This document shows positions 12,278-22,673 of a DNA stretch of 64,000 bases, in pieces; positions within the stretch are counted from its first letter, which is position 1; each line of letters begins with the position of its first letter. Source of the DNA: Apiospora phragmitis (lineage: Eukaryota > Ascomycota > Sordariomycetes > Amphisphaeriales > Apiosporaceae). The stretch covers positions 2,790,001 through 2,854,000 of the forward strand of contig JAQQWL010000005.1 in NCBI GenBank assembly GCA_038363925.1, given 5' to 3'. The notes below the pieces were generated by a model. That model worked only from the letters and a program-made list of their open reading frames with translations. It searched no databases and was not told the origin of the DNA. The position numbers were made by a program, and so were the translations under genes.

Positions 12278-14392
12278 CGTTTCGAGTATGCGCTAAGGAA
12301 AGTAAGGGATATAGAAAAGAAGGTAATAAGGAGCCGTCAAGGCGTAGAGAAAGGACGCGTTTGGACTTCAAACGACTTATAGAAAGTAGACAGTGAACTG
12401 GTGACTGAGAGCGACGTGACTCGAAATAAACTTTTGCACCCTGGCCGGTGACTGGGCGTTTACTTATAGCCCACGGCGGCCACATGAGGGTTCTGGAAAA
12501 ATCATGGCCGTGTAAGACAGGCCTCAGCTGGGTATGTGCCTGCATCGTGGGTCTAGGTTTCCGACCAGAGAGAGAGGGCCAATGGAAGCCGTTGACGAGG
12601 GTGGTGGATAGGGGAGGCTGACGGGCGAAGAAATGAGAGTGGACAGCGTTGAGGCTATCGTAGTAAGAGACTAGAGATAGCCGTTCTGCTTGTAATCCAA
12701 CGCCCTTCTATGGCCTAGGCGATGGAGGGAACTGGAGGAGCAGTGATCCAACTCATATAAACGGTGCATTTTAAGGTTTGAAATTGATTCGCCGAGTCAT
12801 GAAACTTGGGATTTGGTGGGGGCATCGGCACAGGATGCAACACACCCAGGTTTTGACGTGCTGCCAAGTCCCGTCAGTCCGGCCGTTGTCTGCTAGATTG
12901 CCAGAGATTTTCCGACTGCTGCACGCGCTTTGGGCTGTGGGCCCCAACCGGAAAACAGGGAATCGGTGAAGAAATAGTAATTGACAGTGATTGTGCTTCA
13001 GGTCAGGTAGGTAGGTATGTAGCATTGAGCCAAGTGCTGGATCTTGTTGGTTCAGATGAGCCAGGCCACAACAGAGCGGGTAGGCTCCAATGGGTTCAAC
13101 CGTAGCGTAGGGCCGGACAGAACTCCGTGAATTATGCCACCACTGAAGATAGCGACGGAGCAGGCTCCGACGGGACAACGTTGGCAACAAGAAACAATGA
13201 TGGCGCGTACCCAAAGAAAATGGCCGGATTCGGTAATCGACGAACAATGAGATCGGATGAATCCATCATCCTGGATCCAAGGGCATCCCAATTGATGAAG
13301 GGCGAGCACATTTGCAATACACAATACTCCGTACGGACCCCGCCGACTGGATAGTGCATAACGCACCCCAGCGACTGCACGTTTCATCCAAGGTGGCTGG
13401 CCGATGCAGGTACGCAGGCGACTAGCGAGCGCGGACCCCATGGCCCTGTGCCGTCATTGGAGGCCCACCGGCTTTCATCTCGAAACAAAATCCGAACAAA
13501 ACGGTATGCGTAGCCGAAGGCGGTTCGTGGGATTGACCCGGACGAATTGGTTGTTATTAATTCAGCCCACGGCCAGGAGGCAAGATGATCACGGGGGTCA
13601 GCGTGCCGTTTTAGGTAGGACCACACACCCACTCATATTGGGCTCAGGCCGATCTGGGCTCCCACACTAAACCACGGCGCTGGGAACCCTCGGCTTCGAT
13701 TTCTCTCTGTGCCCCTTGAGGGATGCGACACAGGCATTGACGTTGTATGCGATCTGCTGCGTGGCGAAGCGAAATTTCTGTTTATGTATAGCTGTCGGAG
13801 CTGGAAACATCGGGGACCGGAAGCGACATGATAAGATATGAAAAGTTGGTGTTGGGCTTGGCCCGAGAAGAGATTTACATACCGATGGGTGTTCCCGTCC
13901 CTGAACCTTGAAGCTGCAAGGTGACCGGCCAAGGGAGGGATTGAGCCCATGACGGTGATCCTCTGATCAAGTTCCAGGGTACGCTCTCAATTGATCAAGT
14001 ATCCCTTGAATGCCGTTTGACGCATCGGAATGTGTATTCGAAGAAATAAACTTAAACTTATGCATGCCGCGCATCCTATAATTGCGCATCCAACAACAAG
14101 GCAAAATGAAGCGATTTGCTGGTATGGGCGACAAGCTTGTTCATATTTTCGTGGGGGTGCTTTTCGAGAGCAGCACTGCAGCAGAGAGGAAAAGCACTGT
14201 ATCGAAGCGACTGGACTGGCGGGTGATCTTTAGCGCTAGTCACCACCCCATCTCACATCTCCAGCTTTTTGATCAATTGCCTCATTTCTTCATCTCGAGC
14301 CCTCATGTCAGTAGTATATAGATATATCTATATATGTGTATATGTATGCCATCCAACGAGAGATTCCCTCATAATTCAATTGCCGATCACGT
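12278..14392. other. Divergent intergenic region (CDH promoter and regulator promoter)
   Basis: About 2.1 kb lies between the divergently transcribed CDH and the fungal regulator. Short frames on both strands (for example 12771-13247) lack domains and plausible starts. A (TA)-rich stretch at 14318-14347 (TATAGATATATCTATATATG) lies just upstream of the regulator start and may serve as a TATA region. Confidence 0.5.
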
Positions 14393-16136
14393 ATGCCCGA
14401 ATACAAGTTTGTTGCAATGGAAAAGGGGACTGGAAAATCTGCCAAATTGACCAGGTCCATCAGAAGCCACTCCATTCGTACTGCCCTCCAAAGGTCTAGT
14501 AGTGCAGCTCAACAAGCAATAGGAGCAGCGGCGCCACCCAATCGCATCACTAACCAGAAAAACAACGATACTGTGCCGGGGAACACGAAATTTCGTGATG
14601 ATGTTGCCGCCAAGTTATCGGCGCTGAAGAATAGGGCTACAATGGAGGTGGGTCCCTGTCTCATCGCGCAAGTGAAGGCGTTTATCGGTGTCCGAACTGA
14701 TCAGATCAATCAAACAGCTCTTAGCGCCGATGCTGCCATCTCGTATAGACTCGGTCGATGGTGGTAGTCTGGATCCTTTCGGCAGCCTCCCGGTACCCAC
14801 GAGTATTCAAGTGGACCACTTGGTCAGATACTGCGAGTGACCCCTGTATAACACCTTTCGAAGCAGATATTAGAACAAGATAGAACGGCTAACCCTTGAC
14901 TGCCCAATCCCAGTCATGATTAAGTATGACTTCAACTCCCACAAGAGGCTCTGGTTCCAATACGCCATGGAAAGCGTGTCGATGATGCACAGCACTCTGG
15001 CCATGGCTGCTGCATTATGGCGCGCCGAGAACACGGCGCTGGAGAAATCCATACAGCTGGAGGGCATGCGCCAGAAATACCAGGCAATACGAGAGATCAG
15101 GACTCAGCTGCCAAAGTATTGTGGCGTTGATATCCAAGATAGTGGCATAGCTTACTTGATGTCCGCCATGTCAACATTGGTGTTTGCTGAGGTATGCAGT
15201 CACATTCTCCCACTAAAACCTGGAGCTCCCCTCACTCATCATACTCTAGATCTACGATGGCAACTTTGATGCGGCAGAGATGCACCTGCAAGGTGTTCAT
15301 ACTCTTTTCAACTCGCACAGCCGCCGTAGTAATCTGGAGGCCGACTTCGTGTTTTGCAAGGCCACCGGCTTGTGAGTATTATCATCAAGGACTCAAAAGC
15401 CCCGCTGACTTGAATACGCAGGGCCGACATTTTGGTCGCTACTACGTTGGGCCGGCAGCTCGTGCTCCCGACCTTGCATGTTAATCAGACTTCGTCTCCA
15501 GTGTTGATACTGGATGATGCAGAGACCCAGCCCCTTGACAGCTCAATTACTGAAAGTAATTCGGACGAGGTCGTTGGCATCTTCAGCCGTCTACGGCAGG
15601 CTCTTTTAGCACGCCAGTCATTGATGTTGTCTTCGGAGGACCAACAAAGTTTGCTCAACGATGCAGATTTCTGCATTTTACAGTACCTTCCTCAGGCGCG
15701 GGACACTCTTCCTGATGCCACCAAGCGAACGCGTGCGCTGGTCCTCGCAGCTCATGTCTTCATGTATGCGACGTTGCGCCAAGTGCCTCCCAAGAGCACA
15801 TTGATGCGCAGGATGGTGACACGGTTACAATATGCGGTTGGGGAATCCCTAGCCGCCCAAAACATATGGGCAGGGCAGAAACGGGCTCTCGTGTGGATAG
15901 CCTTCGTCGGCATGCTTGGGACAGGGGTGGGGGAAGCCTGCCCGCAAGAGCGGTGGTTTCTGAACCTCATCACATGCGCTGCATGCGCCCACTCGCGCGC
16001 CGACTACGTTCTGTGCAATCGCGACATCCGGCAGATCTGCTCTGCGTTTCTGTGGGACGAAGCTTATTGCCAGCCAGTGCTAGCTGAGCTAGAGAAGCGC
16101 CAACGCTACTGCGGTGTAAGGAGAACGGACCCCTGA
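14393..16136 (+). CDS. Fungal regulator-like protein of the tachykinin / fungal-trans_2 type (5 exons)
   Basis: Proposed exons are 14393-14647, 14718-14836, 14914-15191, 15250-15371 and 15422-16136. All introns are GT-AG and most are in phase. The second intron (14837-14913) leaves the frame off by one, so either a boundary or one base is wrong there. The N-terminus (EYKFVAMEKGTGK ... RSIRSHSIR) and the DPFGSLPVP motif are typical of fungal proteins annotated as tachykinin family or C6-type regulators that have lost the zinc cluster. The C-terminal body is helical: WFQYAMESVSMMHSTLAMAA, then IYDGNFDAAEMHLQGVHTLF, as in the fungal-trans_2 domain. No DNA-binding motif is visible. It lies 230 bp upstream of, and in the same direction as, the SDR gene, so a regulatory link is possible but unproven. 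Confidence 0.7.
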
Positions 16137-16366
16137 TTCTTTATCTTCCGGAATAGGAAACATGTTTGAACAACATGTCTCGCACTGTGAGCCTAAAACG
16201 GACATAACCCTCGACGGGCGGCATCTTCGAGCCCCCAAGTCCCTCAGTTGGACAGCATGTCTGTGTATAAGAAGCCAGAGAAAGCAGAGGAGATCTATAT
16301 GTGATAATCGCAGACAACTTTACTCATTCGCCTTTGAAAACAGAGCCTTCAAACTCCTATCGAAAC

Positions 16367-17559
16367 ATGGCCGGGGAACTCGTTCTGCTGACTGGTGGCA
16401 CTGGCTTCTTGGGCCATACTATCCTAGTCGACCTCCTTAAACATGGCTATCGTGTTCTTGTTGCCGCTCGGTCTCACGGGAAAGTTACCAAAGTACGAGC
16501 CGCCCCCTCCATCGTCGCCCTTGACCCACCGGCAACCCAGCTGATGTTCGTCCTCGTGCCAGACATGGCAGCCCCTGATGCGTACGACGAAGCTGTGCAA
16601 GACGTCGACTTCATCATCCACGCGGCTGCGCCTCTCCCCGCGGATTATGCAAGCGCAGCCGGCGGCTCGGACCTTCGACAAGATCGGTCGCTGGAGGACG
16701 CCTTTGTCACAGCTTGCGTTCAGGGCAACATGGGCATCCTCAAGTCTGCGCGCGACAAGGGTAAGACGGTGAGACGCATCGTCATGACCAGCTCCACGGT
16801 AGCCATCGCCCCTGCCGACTTCTTCTCCGACGCAGCGGCTGCCTCTCAGAGGGAAAAGGGTGGGAAAGAAGTCGTCGTACGTGGGCCCGAAACCCGCGTC
16901 GCCGTCCCGGAGCCGCCGTACAAGTCGCAGCTGCACGCGTACTGCGCGGCCAAGACCGCTTCTCTAAAAGCCGCGGAGACCTTTATGAAGGACCAAGCCC
17001 CGCCCTTCGATCTGATCTCCATCATGCCGTCCCTGATCTTTGGGAAGGATGAGCTGGCCACCGGCACGGATTCCACCCGCATGCTGATGTACCGCCTGCT
17101 ACCGCAGAAGGCCTCCAATGATGCCGGTGATGCCAGCGCCGGCAGCAGCCTGGAGCAAGAAGAGATCGCGGCTGTCGGGAACGCGGTACTCTGTACCGAT
17201 GTCGCCCGCGCACACGTCCGGGCACTGGATCCGGACATAAAGGGGAGCCAATCTTTTGTACTCAACATCGACGCGAGGTGGGAGGATACGGTGCCAATCG
17301 CCAAGGCCCATATCACTCAGGCTTTCGGGTCGGGTCTGTTCCACCCAGCTAGTCCGAAGTGGACAACTGTACCCCTGAAATGGGATACAACTAAGGTATG
17401 TGGGGACCTATAGGCCAACAGTTGCCCCTCGGAAGAGTGACTAATCGTTTACTTTAACAGGTGCGTGATGTTTTGGGTATTGAGCTTGCTACATACGATG
17501 TCATGGTCAAAGAGGTCGTGGGCGAGTATCTTGAGATGATGAGAACCGAGGGTACTTGA
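16367..17559 (+). CDS. NAD(P)-dependent extended SDR reductase, dihydroflavonol reductase/GRE2-like (2 exons)
   Basis: The chosen start (16367, GAAACATGGCC) places the Rossmann motif LLTGGTGFLG at residues 6-15. Exons are 16367-17395 and 17461-17559; the 65-nt intron has a GTATGT donor and a TTTAACAG acceptor and the product is 375 residues. The active-site Tyr and Lys are in HAYCAAKTAS (YxxxK), and a Ser/Thr run (MTSSTVAIAP) supplies the catalytic Ser. Family members reduce aldehydes, ketones or flavonoid-type substrates with NADPH in the cytosol. The substrate cannot be told from sequence, but the regions after YxxxK (IMPSLIFGKDELATGTDS) resemble GRE2-type methylglyoxal/carbonyl reductases more than sterol dehydrogenases. 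The reading frame is clean and GC-rich at third positions. Confidence 0.88.
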
Positions 17560-17915
17560 TGCATCAGAAGCTTGTGTCTCTTTTCGTATTTTCCTGTACT
17601 TGTTCTTCGCTTTCAACTTGGGTTGTCACAAAGTATCCTACGCCAATTTACAAGATATAATCGGCTTCTTCGACGCCTCTTTGTTCTTGGAAGCTAATGG
17701 TGCATTCGCTACCAGGACAAAGATGTGTCCCCGACGGTCTATTGTCCTTTGTCCACCCTGATGCACAATGAGAATTTTCGCCTGTCTTTCCAAGCAGTTC
17801 GCTTCCGGATGGAAAATCTTCATCTTCACCATGCTAGCTAGCATACCTCTTGCGTCTTCATATCCTGATTGGCCTTGTTTTTTTTCGTTTTTGCCAGTAA
17901 CTCCAAAAAGTCATC
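17560..17915. other. Short intergenic gap
   Basis: This holds the 3' flank of the SDR gene and the promoter of the kinase gene. A T-rich pyrimidine tract lies at 17876-17895, just before the kinase start. No gene was seen. Confidence 0.5.
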
Positions 17916-20360
17916 ATGGTTTGGGGATGGCTTCGGGCGGGCATGGAAAATATGGCGGGATTTCCCATTGGGTACGTCCCGCCACAGCCGGGAGTACAAG
18001 TCGACGATAATCCCCCAAGACCGCCGAATCCAGAGCCACCTCTGCTGGCACCGCTTCAGGAGTCACCCGTTCCTGCGGCGCCCGGGCCCCCACCGCTGCC
18101 TGAATTCTTCATGCAACCACCGGACATTGTCGCCGCCCAGAACGAACAACCGCAGCCGCTAATCGCGGGAAACATCCCGCTCGACGCCGTCGCCGCCCAA
18201 GCCGCGTCGGCAGCGGCGGCGGCGGCGGGCGCACAGTGGGCCGCCGACCTGGCCGCCCTGAACGCGGCTGACGCGGCCGCCCAGGCCGAAGCCGACCGCG
18301 TCGAGGCGCTCGCGAACGCGACGCGCGGCGAGCTGATGGCCCACTTCACCATCCGCCGCCGCACGCCCTGGTTCCAGTTCCGGCGCTTCCTGGGCCAGGG
18401 CGCCTACGGCGTCGCGGCGCTCGTCGCGGACGAGCGAGCCGAGGGTCCGCCGCGGCTGCTCGTCGTCAAGCGCGGCGTGGACGAACGGGGGCAGGTTTCG
18501 ATCAGGAGGGAGATTTATGTGCTTGAGGTAAGTGGGCGTAAAACTTGTGGAGGGGGGAGAGAGAAAAGAAGTAAAAGAAAAAGGAGTTGCAGCAGATATG
18601 ACAGGAGCATGAACAACTCTAGGCGTACAAGCCCCGTAATCTGTACGAGATCGATTGCTGACGCTTTTTCGTGTCCTTTTCTCTTGGCTTTAGCTGTTGA
18701 GAGGTGGCATGCATTCTGTGCAGCTGCTGGCCTACCGAGATCGTTTAGTCGGCAGCCCCTTCTGGGAGATCCGCGACTTGTTCCGCAACCGCGGGCGGTA
18801 CCTGAACCGGCTGGTCGGCCCGACCCTCGTTACGGAGTACGTGGAAAACGGGACATTCGAAGACCTCTACGACAAGACCAAGACGTGGCCGGAGCCGGTA
18901 CCGAACCGCATCCTTTGGCGCATCCTTTTGTGCGGTAAGCGTCTAGTCCCCGTTCCCTACCTATGTTCTTCCCTCTCTTTCTTGCGTCGCCATGGCGGAC
19001 TTGGGTGGAATCAGACACTGACTGTATATTTTCTCGATTTCCCAACAGGTATCCGTGCTTGTATTGGCATGGCGTGGCCGACCTTCGGCGAACACAAAGC
19101 CCCCGGGCGGATAGAGGTCATTGATAACCGTCCGCCTGTATCTTTGGAACACGGCGACTTACATATGAATAATGGTGAGTTCTCACTTCTGACAAGCATA
19201 CATGCATTTGGAGAAGTCGACTTCGTTGCCCGGTCTTTCATGACATACCAGAAGGAAAAGAAGAAAGAACATGCTAATGCGTAGAGAGATTGAAAAGTCA
19301 TGTTTGGGCAGTTGCAGCACGGCTCAGCAGAACACGATGTGGTCCCTGCGATGAAGTTGATAGACTTCGGGTTGGCTAGGGACGCGACCACAGGCGATGA
19401 CCCACCGTAAGTAAATGTTGCCCAGTCGACTCGAGTTGTCCGTTATAGCCAACGCTCTGTGACTGACCAAACATCATCGCACATGAAGACAACAGCCGGA
19501 AAAGGGCGCCTTCTGGAACACGAGGGATTGCGCAGGCGTAAGTGACCCCTTCATATTCCCCTCGTCATCTTATTCCCTCCCACTACCCCTTCCCCATCCC
19601 TTACCCCCTGAAGTATCTCTATCTGCTTCACTACTGCTGCAAACCGGCTTCCGACTTTTTCTCCCTTCTCTAACCCAACAATCAACAGCTCGTCATGGCC
19701 CTGATCGCCAAGGCGTACAACTGGCAGCCCCGGCCCGGCGCCTTCATGGACGGCTACATCGAGACGGACGCATGGGACCTGTACATGCCGGGCGCCGAAT
19801 TCCGGTACCCGACGCTGGACCCGCCGCTGCGGGAGCTGATCGGGCGCATGATGGCCAAGAACGAGGCCCACCGCGTCCCGCTGAGCGTCTGCCTCGCCGT
19901 TGCCGAGGAAGCCGTCCGCAACCACACCGCCGCCGACTACCCGGACAACTGGCAGGGCGAGACCGACGAGGCCATCATGGAGTACGTCCAGCGCGCGTTC
20001 CTCAACGGGAGTGCGCAGCCGCAGCCGCCGCAGGCACCGCCGCCACAACCGACTCAACCGCCGCCACCGCCGCAGCAACAGCAGTCGTCCGAAGAGGGGT
20101 CGCAGGATGACGCCGATGCGTACGATTGGGACGAATATATGTGGGAGTTTCCGCAGCCACCGCCGCCGCCGCCGCCACATCAGCAGCTACCACAAGGGGG
20201 GTCATGGGAGGATATCGATATGGACGACAGTGATTCCCCGCCGTCGCCCCCACCGCCACATCAGCATTTCCTACAAGAAGGGGGGTCGTGGGAGGACATC
20301 GATCTGAACGACAGTGATTCCCAGCCGCCGCCGCCGCCGCATCTGTTTCAGCTGGGCTAG
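17916..20360 (+). CDS. Divergent fungal protein kinase with HGD catalytic loop and proline-rich repeat tail (6 exons)
   Basis: Exons are 17916-18527, 18694-18934, 19049-19174, 19298-19406, 19496 to about 19535/19537, and 19689-20360. The last donor is best read as CAG|GCGTAAGT (a GC-AG intron), because only that keeps frame and gives 599 residues; a canonical GT there would shift it. Order: Ala/Pro-rich N-terminus with an acid-rich helix; glycine loop FLGQGAYG; Lys in LLVVKRG; hinge VTEYVENGTFEDLYDK; catalytic loop SLEHGDLHMNNVMFG, with HGD in place of HRD; DFG in MKLIDFGLARD; then TRGIAQA and a C-lobe ending in RELIGRMMAKN. The tail is proline-rich with two tandem units containing GGSWEDID. 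The HGDLHxxN loop is typical of a lineage-expanded fungal kinase group, not of housekeeping kinases. Catalytic Asp and DFG are kept, so activity is plausible. Target unknown. Confidence 0.8.
20175..20340 (+). repeat. Two tandem units of about 81-84 bp encoding a GGSWEDID repeat
   Basis: Unit 1 (20175-20255) and unit 2 (20256-20340) each encode His-Gln-rich residues, then GGSWEDID, a D/N pair, DSDS, and a proline stretch. They lie in the kinase tail and differ by a few substitutions and one codon. The repeat explains the proline-codon microsatellite look of this segment. Confidence 0.75.
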
Positions 20361-20410
20361 CAGCCGGACAACGATGAAGACGAACATATGTGGGACGATC
20401 CGGGCTCTTG
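20361..20410 (+). other. In-frame acidic continuation after the kinase TAG stop
   Basis: After TAG (20358-20360) the same frame stays open for 16 codons (QPDNDEDEHMWDDPGS) to a TGA. The composition matches the acidic D/E-W segments earlier in the tail. The stop context is TAG-CAG-CCG, close to but not matching the UAG-CAR-YYA readthrough context. It may be an old coding end cut off by a C-to-T change (CAG to TAG), or a readthrough extension. Confidence 0.4.
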
Positions 20411-21020
20411 ATCGCAGTGGCCGGGGGGATCGGGTTAGGTGGTGGCATGGATCGCCCATGGGGGTCATCCGGGTGGGGAGTGGGAGGTAAGATGTATATG
20501 TACGTATGTAGTTGGATCTTTTTTTTCTTTTAGAGAGAGGCCTAGGATGGATTAGTCAGGATATCAAATGATGTGGTCTTGGGTAATAGTTACACACGTA
20601 TATAATTTGTTACTCATCTCATCAAACCATCCACGCCTTTCCCGCGATATATACGTGTTCTTATCGCTCCAATAGGGTCGGGTGTCACTGTGAGCTAGCT
20701 ATCAAGAGTCAGGACAAGCGGATCGGACAACACGTACCCATGGGGCATCATAATGACTCTTTCCAAGTCAAAAAGCGTAGTCGCATCTAAAAGCCTTGCA
20801 TGTGGACTTACCAAAGAAAAACACAGAACGAACGTCTGCAACTGAGTAGGGTGTCTGTGATGTGTCTCGTATAAACCAATTCGCTTCCAATAAACATACC
20901 CGAGGACATACACCTCCCCTAGAAAGACATGCCAGGAGTATCTGTCCATATGTCAAGTTTATCCCTTAGGTTGGCCGCTTGGGTGAATATACCACTTATC
21001 AATACAGACAACAAATAGCC

Positions 21021-21551
21021 ATGAACGCAGAGGGCCAGTCCGGTGGGACGCGCCGCAGCACCATGCACAGTTCAAGGACTCCCCAATTCTCCGAATACGT
21101 GCACTACAGTATGAGAGAGGGAAGCACCTCTTCGGGGTCTATCGAGGAACGCAACCCGTTACAGCAGCCTCCGCAATACTCGATACGGTATTACTTTGGG
21201 GAACGCTTGATAGAGCCTTGGGTGCCTGTTATGGGAGACTGGACGACAGCAATACACCACAGCCGACTTGGAGCACAACTGGGAGTACGGGGGCCACCGA
21301 ATTTCGAGATATGGTGCTCCCGGACAGCGTTCTCAATGGTCAGTTGTTTTCTATGTCTTAGATAGCTTGTTGGTGGTTAGTCAGATCGCTGATGGTATGG
21401 GGCTATCACAGGCAGTGATCAAGACAACGAAATTTACGACTACGAGAGTATTCAGGCAGCCAATCAGCGCTTGGACGACATTGACAAGATGTGGGAACCG
21501 ACCTTACAGAACTGGGCGCATGATGATTCGACTCTAGATAGAGTCAGATAG
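21021..21551 (+). CDS. Possible small two-exon gene, unrecognised
   Basis: The second part (about 21413-21551) reads as a typical soluble coding segment with DQDNEIYDYESIQAANQR and ends in TAG at 21549-21551. It is preceded by a plausible intron (donor 21340 GTCAGT, acceptor ATCACAG). Upstream, two frames are open over about 320 nt. The one starting at ATG 21021 (polar, Ser/Gln-rich) does not join exon 2 in phase, and the one that does has no ATG. Either the first exon is elsewhere or a base is wrong. No family was recognised. The gap from 20411 to 21020 holds no gene I can see. Confidence 0.25.
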
Positions 21552-21792
21552 GTATCCAAGGATCAGGGGTAGATAGAGTCGCCCATAGCTCAGCAAGCAT
21601 GGAGCCCAACATCTGCACGCTGTGTCTTCCAAGGGGTAGTAGACTAAGTGAAAATCGGTGTGTCAGCACAGCATGAATAGGCATTAGTGCATATTTATCG
21701 AGGGCAGTAAATGAGAAGCCATTCATCTTAGGAACGAGGCATACCCTAATCTCAACGTAGACGGAGAAACAAGAAAATATTGTTTCCTTCAG

Positions 21793-22037
21793 ATCCTGGA
21801 GATGGTCAGATCGCGGAGGAGTTGTCGAGCCTACTCATTTCGCCCGGTCAGCAAACCGACATCAGCTTCAGCAGCATGAGTGACGCCAACACTGTGCTTA
21901 CCACACCCGACGCGGCGCCTTTGAGTCAAATCAACCAAATCTGTCTATTCAAGGATGAAAATGGCCTTGCAGTTCAGAATTGGAATGTGGGCAGTAAACT
22001 TGCAAAGGGCTTGCTCGTGATATACCGTAGTACGTGA
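21793..22037 (+). CDS. Possible isolated exon, unrecognised
   Basis: An open stretch of about 81 codons follows a good acceptor (CCTTCAG at 21786-21792) and has ordinary protein composition (DGQIAEELSSLLISPG, then LSQINQICLFKDENGLAVQ). It has no ATG of its own near the start and no clear upstream exon. It could be the last exon of the preceding possible gene or the remnant of a decayed gene. I do not recognise the family. The remainder up to 22673 shows nothing convincing. Confidence 0.22.
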
Positions 22038-22673
22038 TCTAGCAAGTGATCCTCCAGGCTTTCTGCGTAAACGTCGGTTTAATTCTAAGCTGAGTTGCTG
22101 CCTGGCCTTTGCTGCTGCTGTTGTTATTGCAAACGGAAGGATCAAACAGGGGGCCGATCAGTCTACTTTCCCTCCCCCATTTCCCGCAGTCCATAATGCC
22201 CAGAATGTCATGGAGTGTTGAAAACTCTACGTAGGCGAGACTCATCATTGACCTGTCGTCAGTCGGTAGTGTTAGTCAGTGCGGTTGAGATCAATGTTAC
22301 AGTATCCATCCAGTGCACTCATTGATGGCGCAAAGCGCGGGTAATTTCCATCGCTAACAACAGCCCACCTCCAAACCCTGTCGCAATCTTCAATCCCCGC
22401 TATACACAGGTACCATTTCGGTTCATCGACCCGTCGCATCGGTTTCATATGATAATCGACAGCCACAGGAGAGTAAGCTCAGGGGATGTTGAAAAGTTGA
22501 TGATTAATTCTTTTCATCGCCGCCGACTTTACGAAACAAACCAACTTTTCGTATGTTTTTTCCCCGAGAGATCCTAGCTAGTGCATCTACCGTCGTACAT
22601 TGTTAGCGTCCCCGTGCCCGCCAGCCGCATCTTATCCCACCATCCCACCCCCGACCCCCACGCGACACCACCA

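Noticed and set aside
12771..13247. 158-codon minus-strand frame in the CDH upstream region
   Set aside because: No domain, no splice structure and no plausible promoter; treated as chance.
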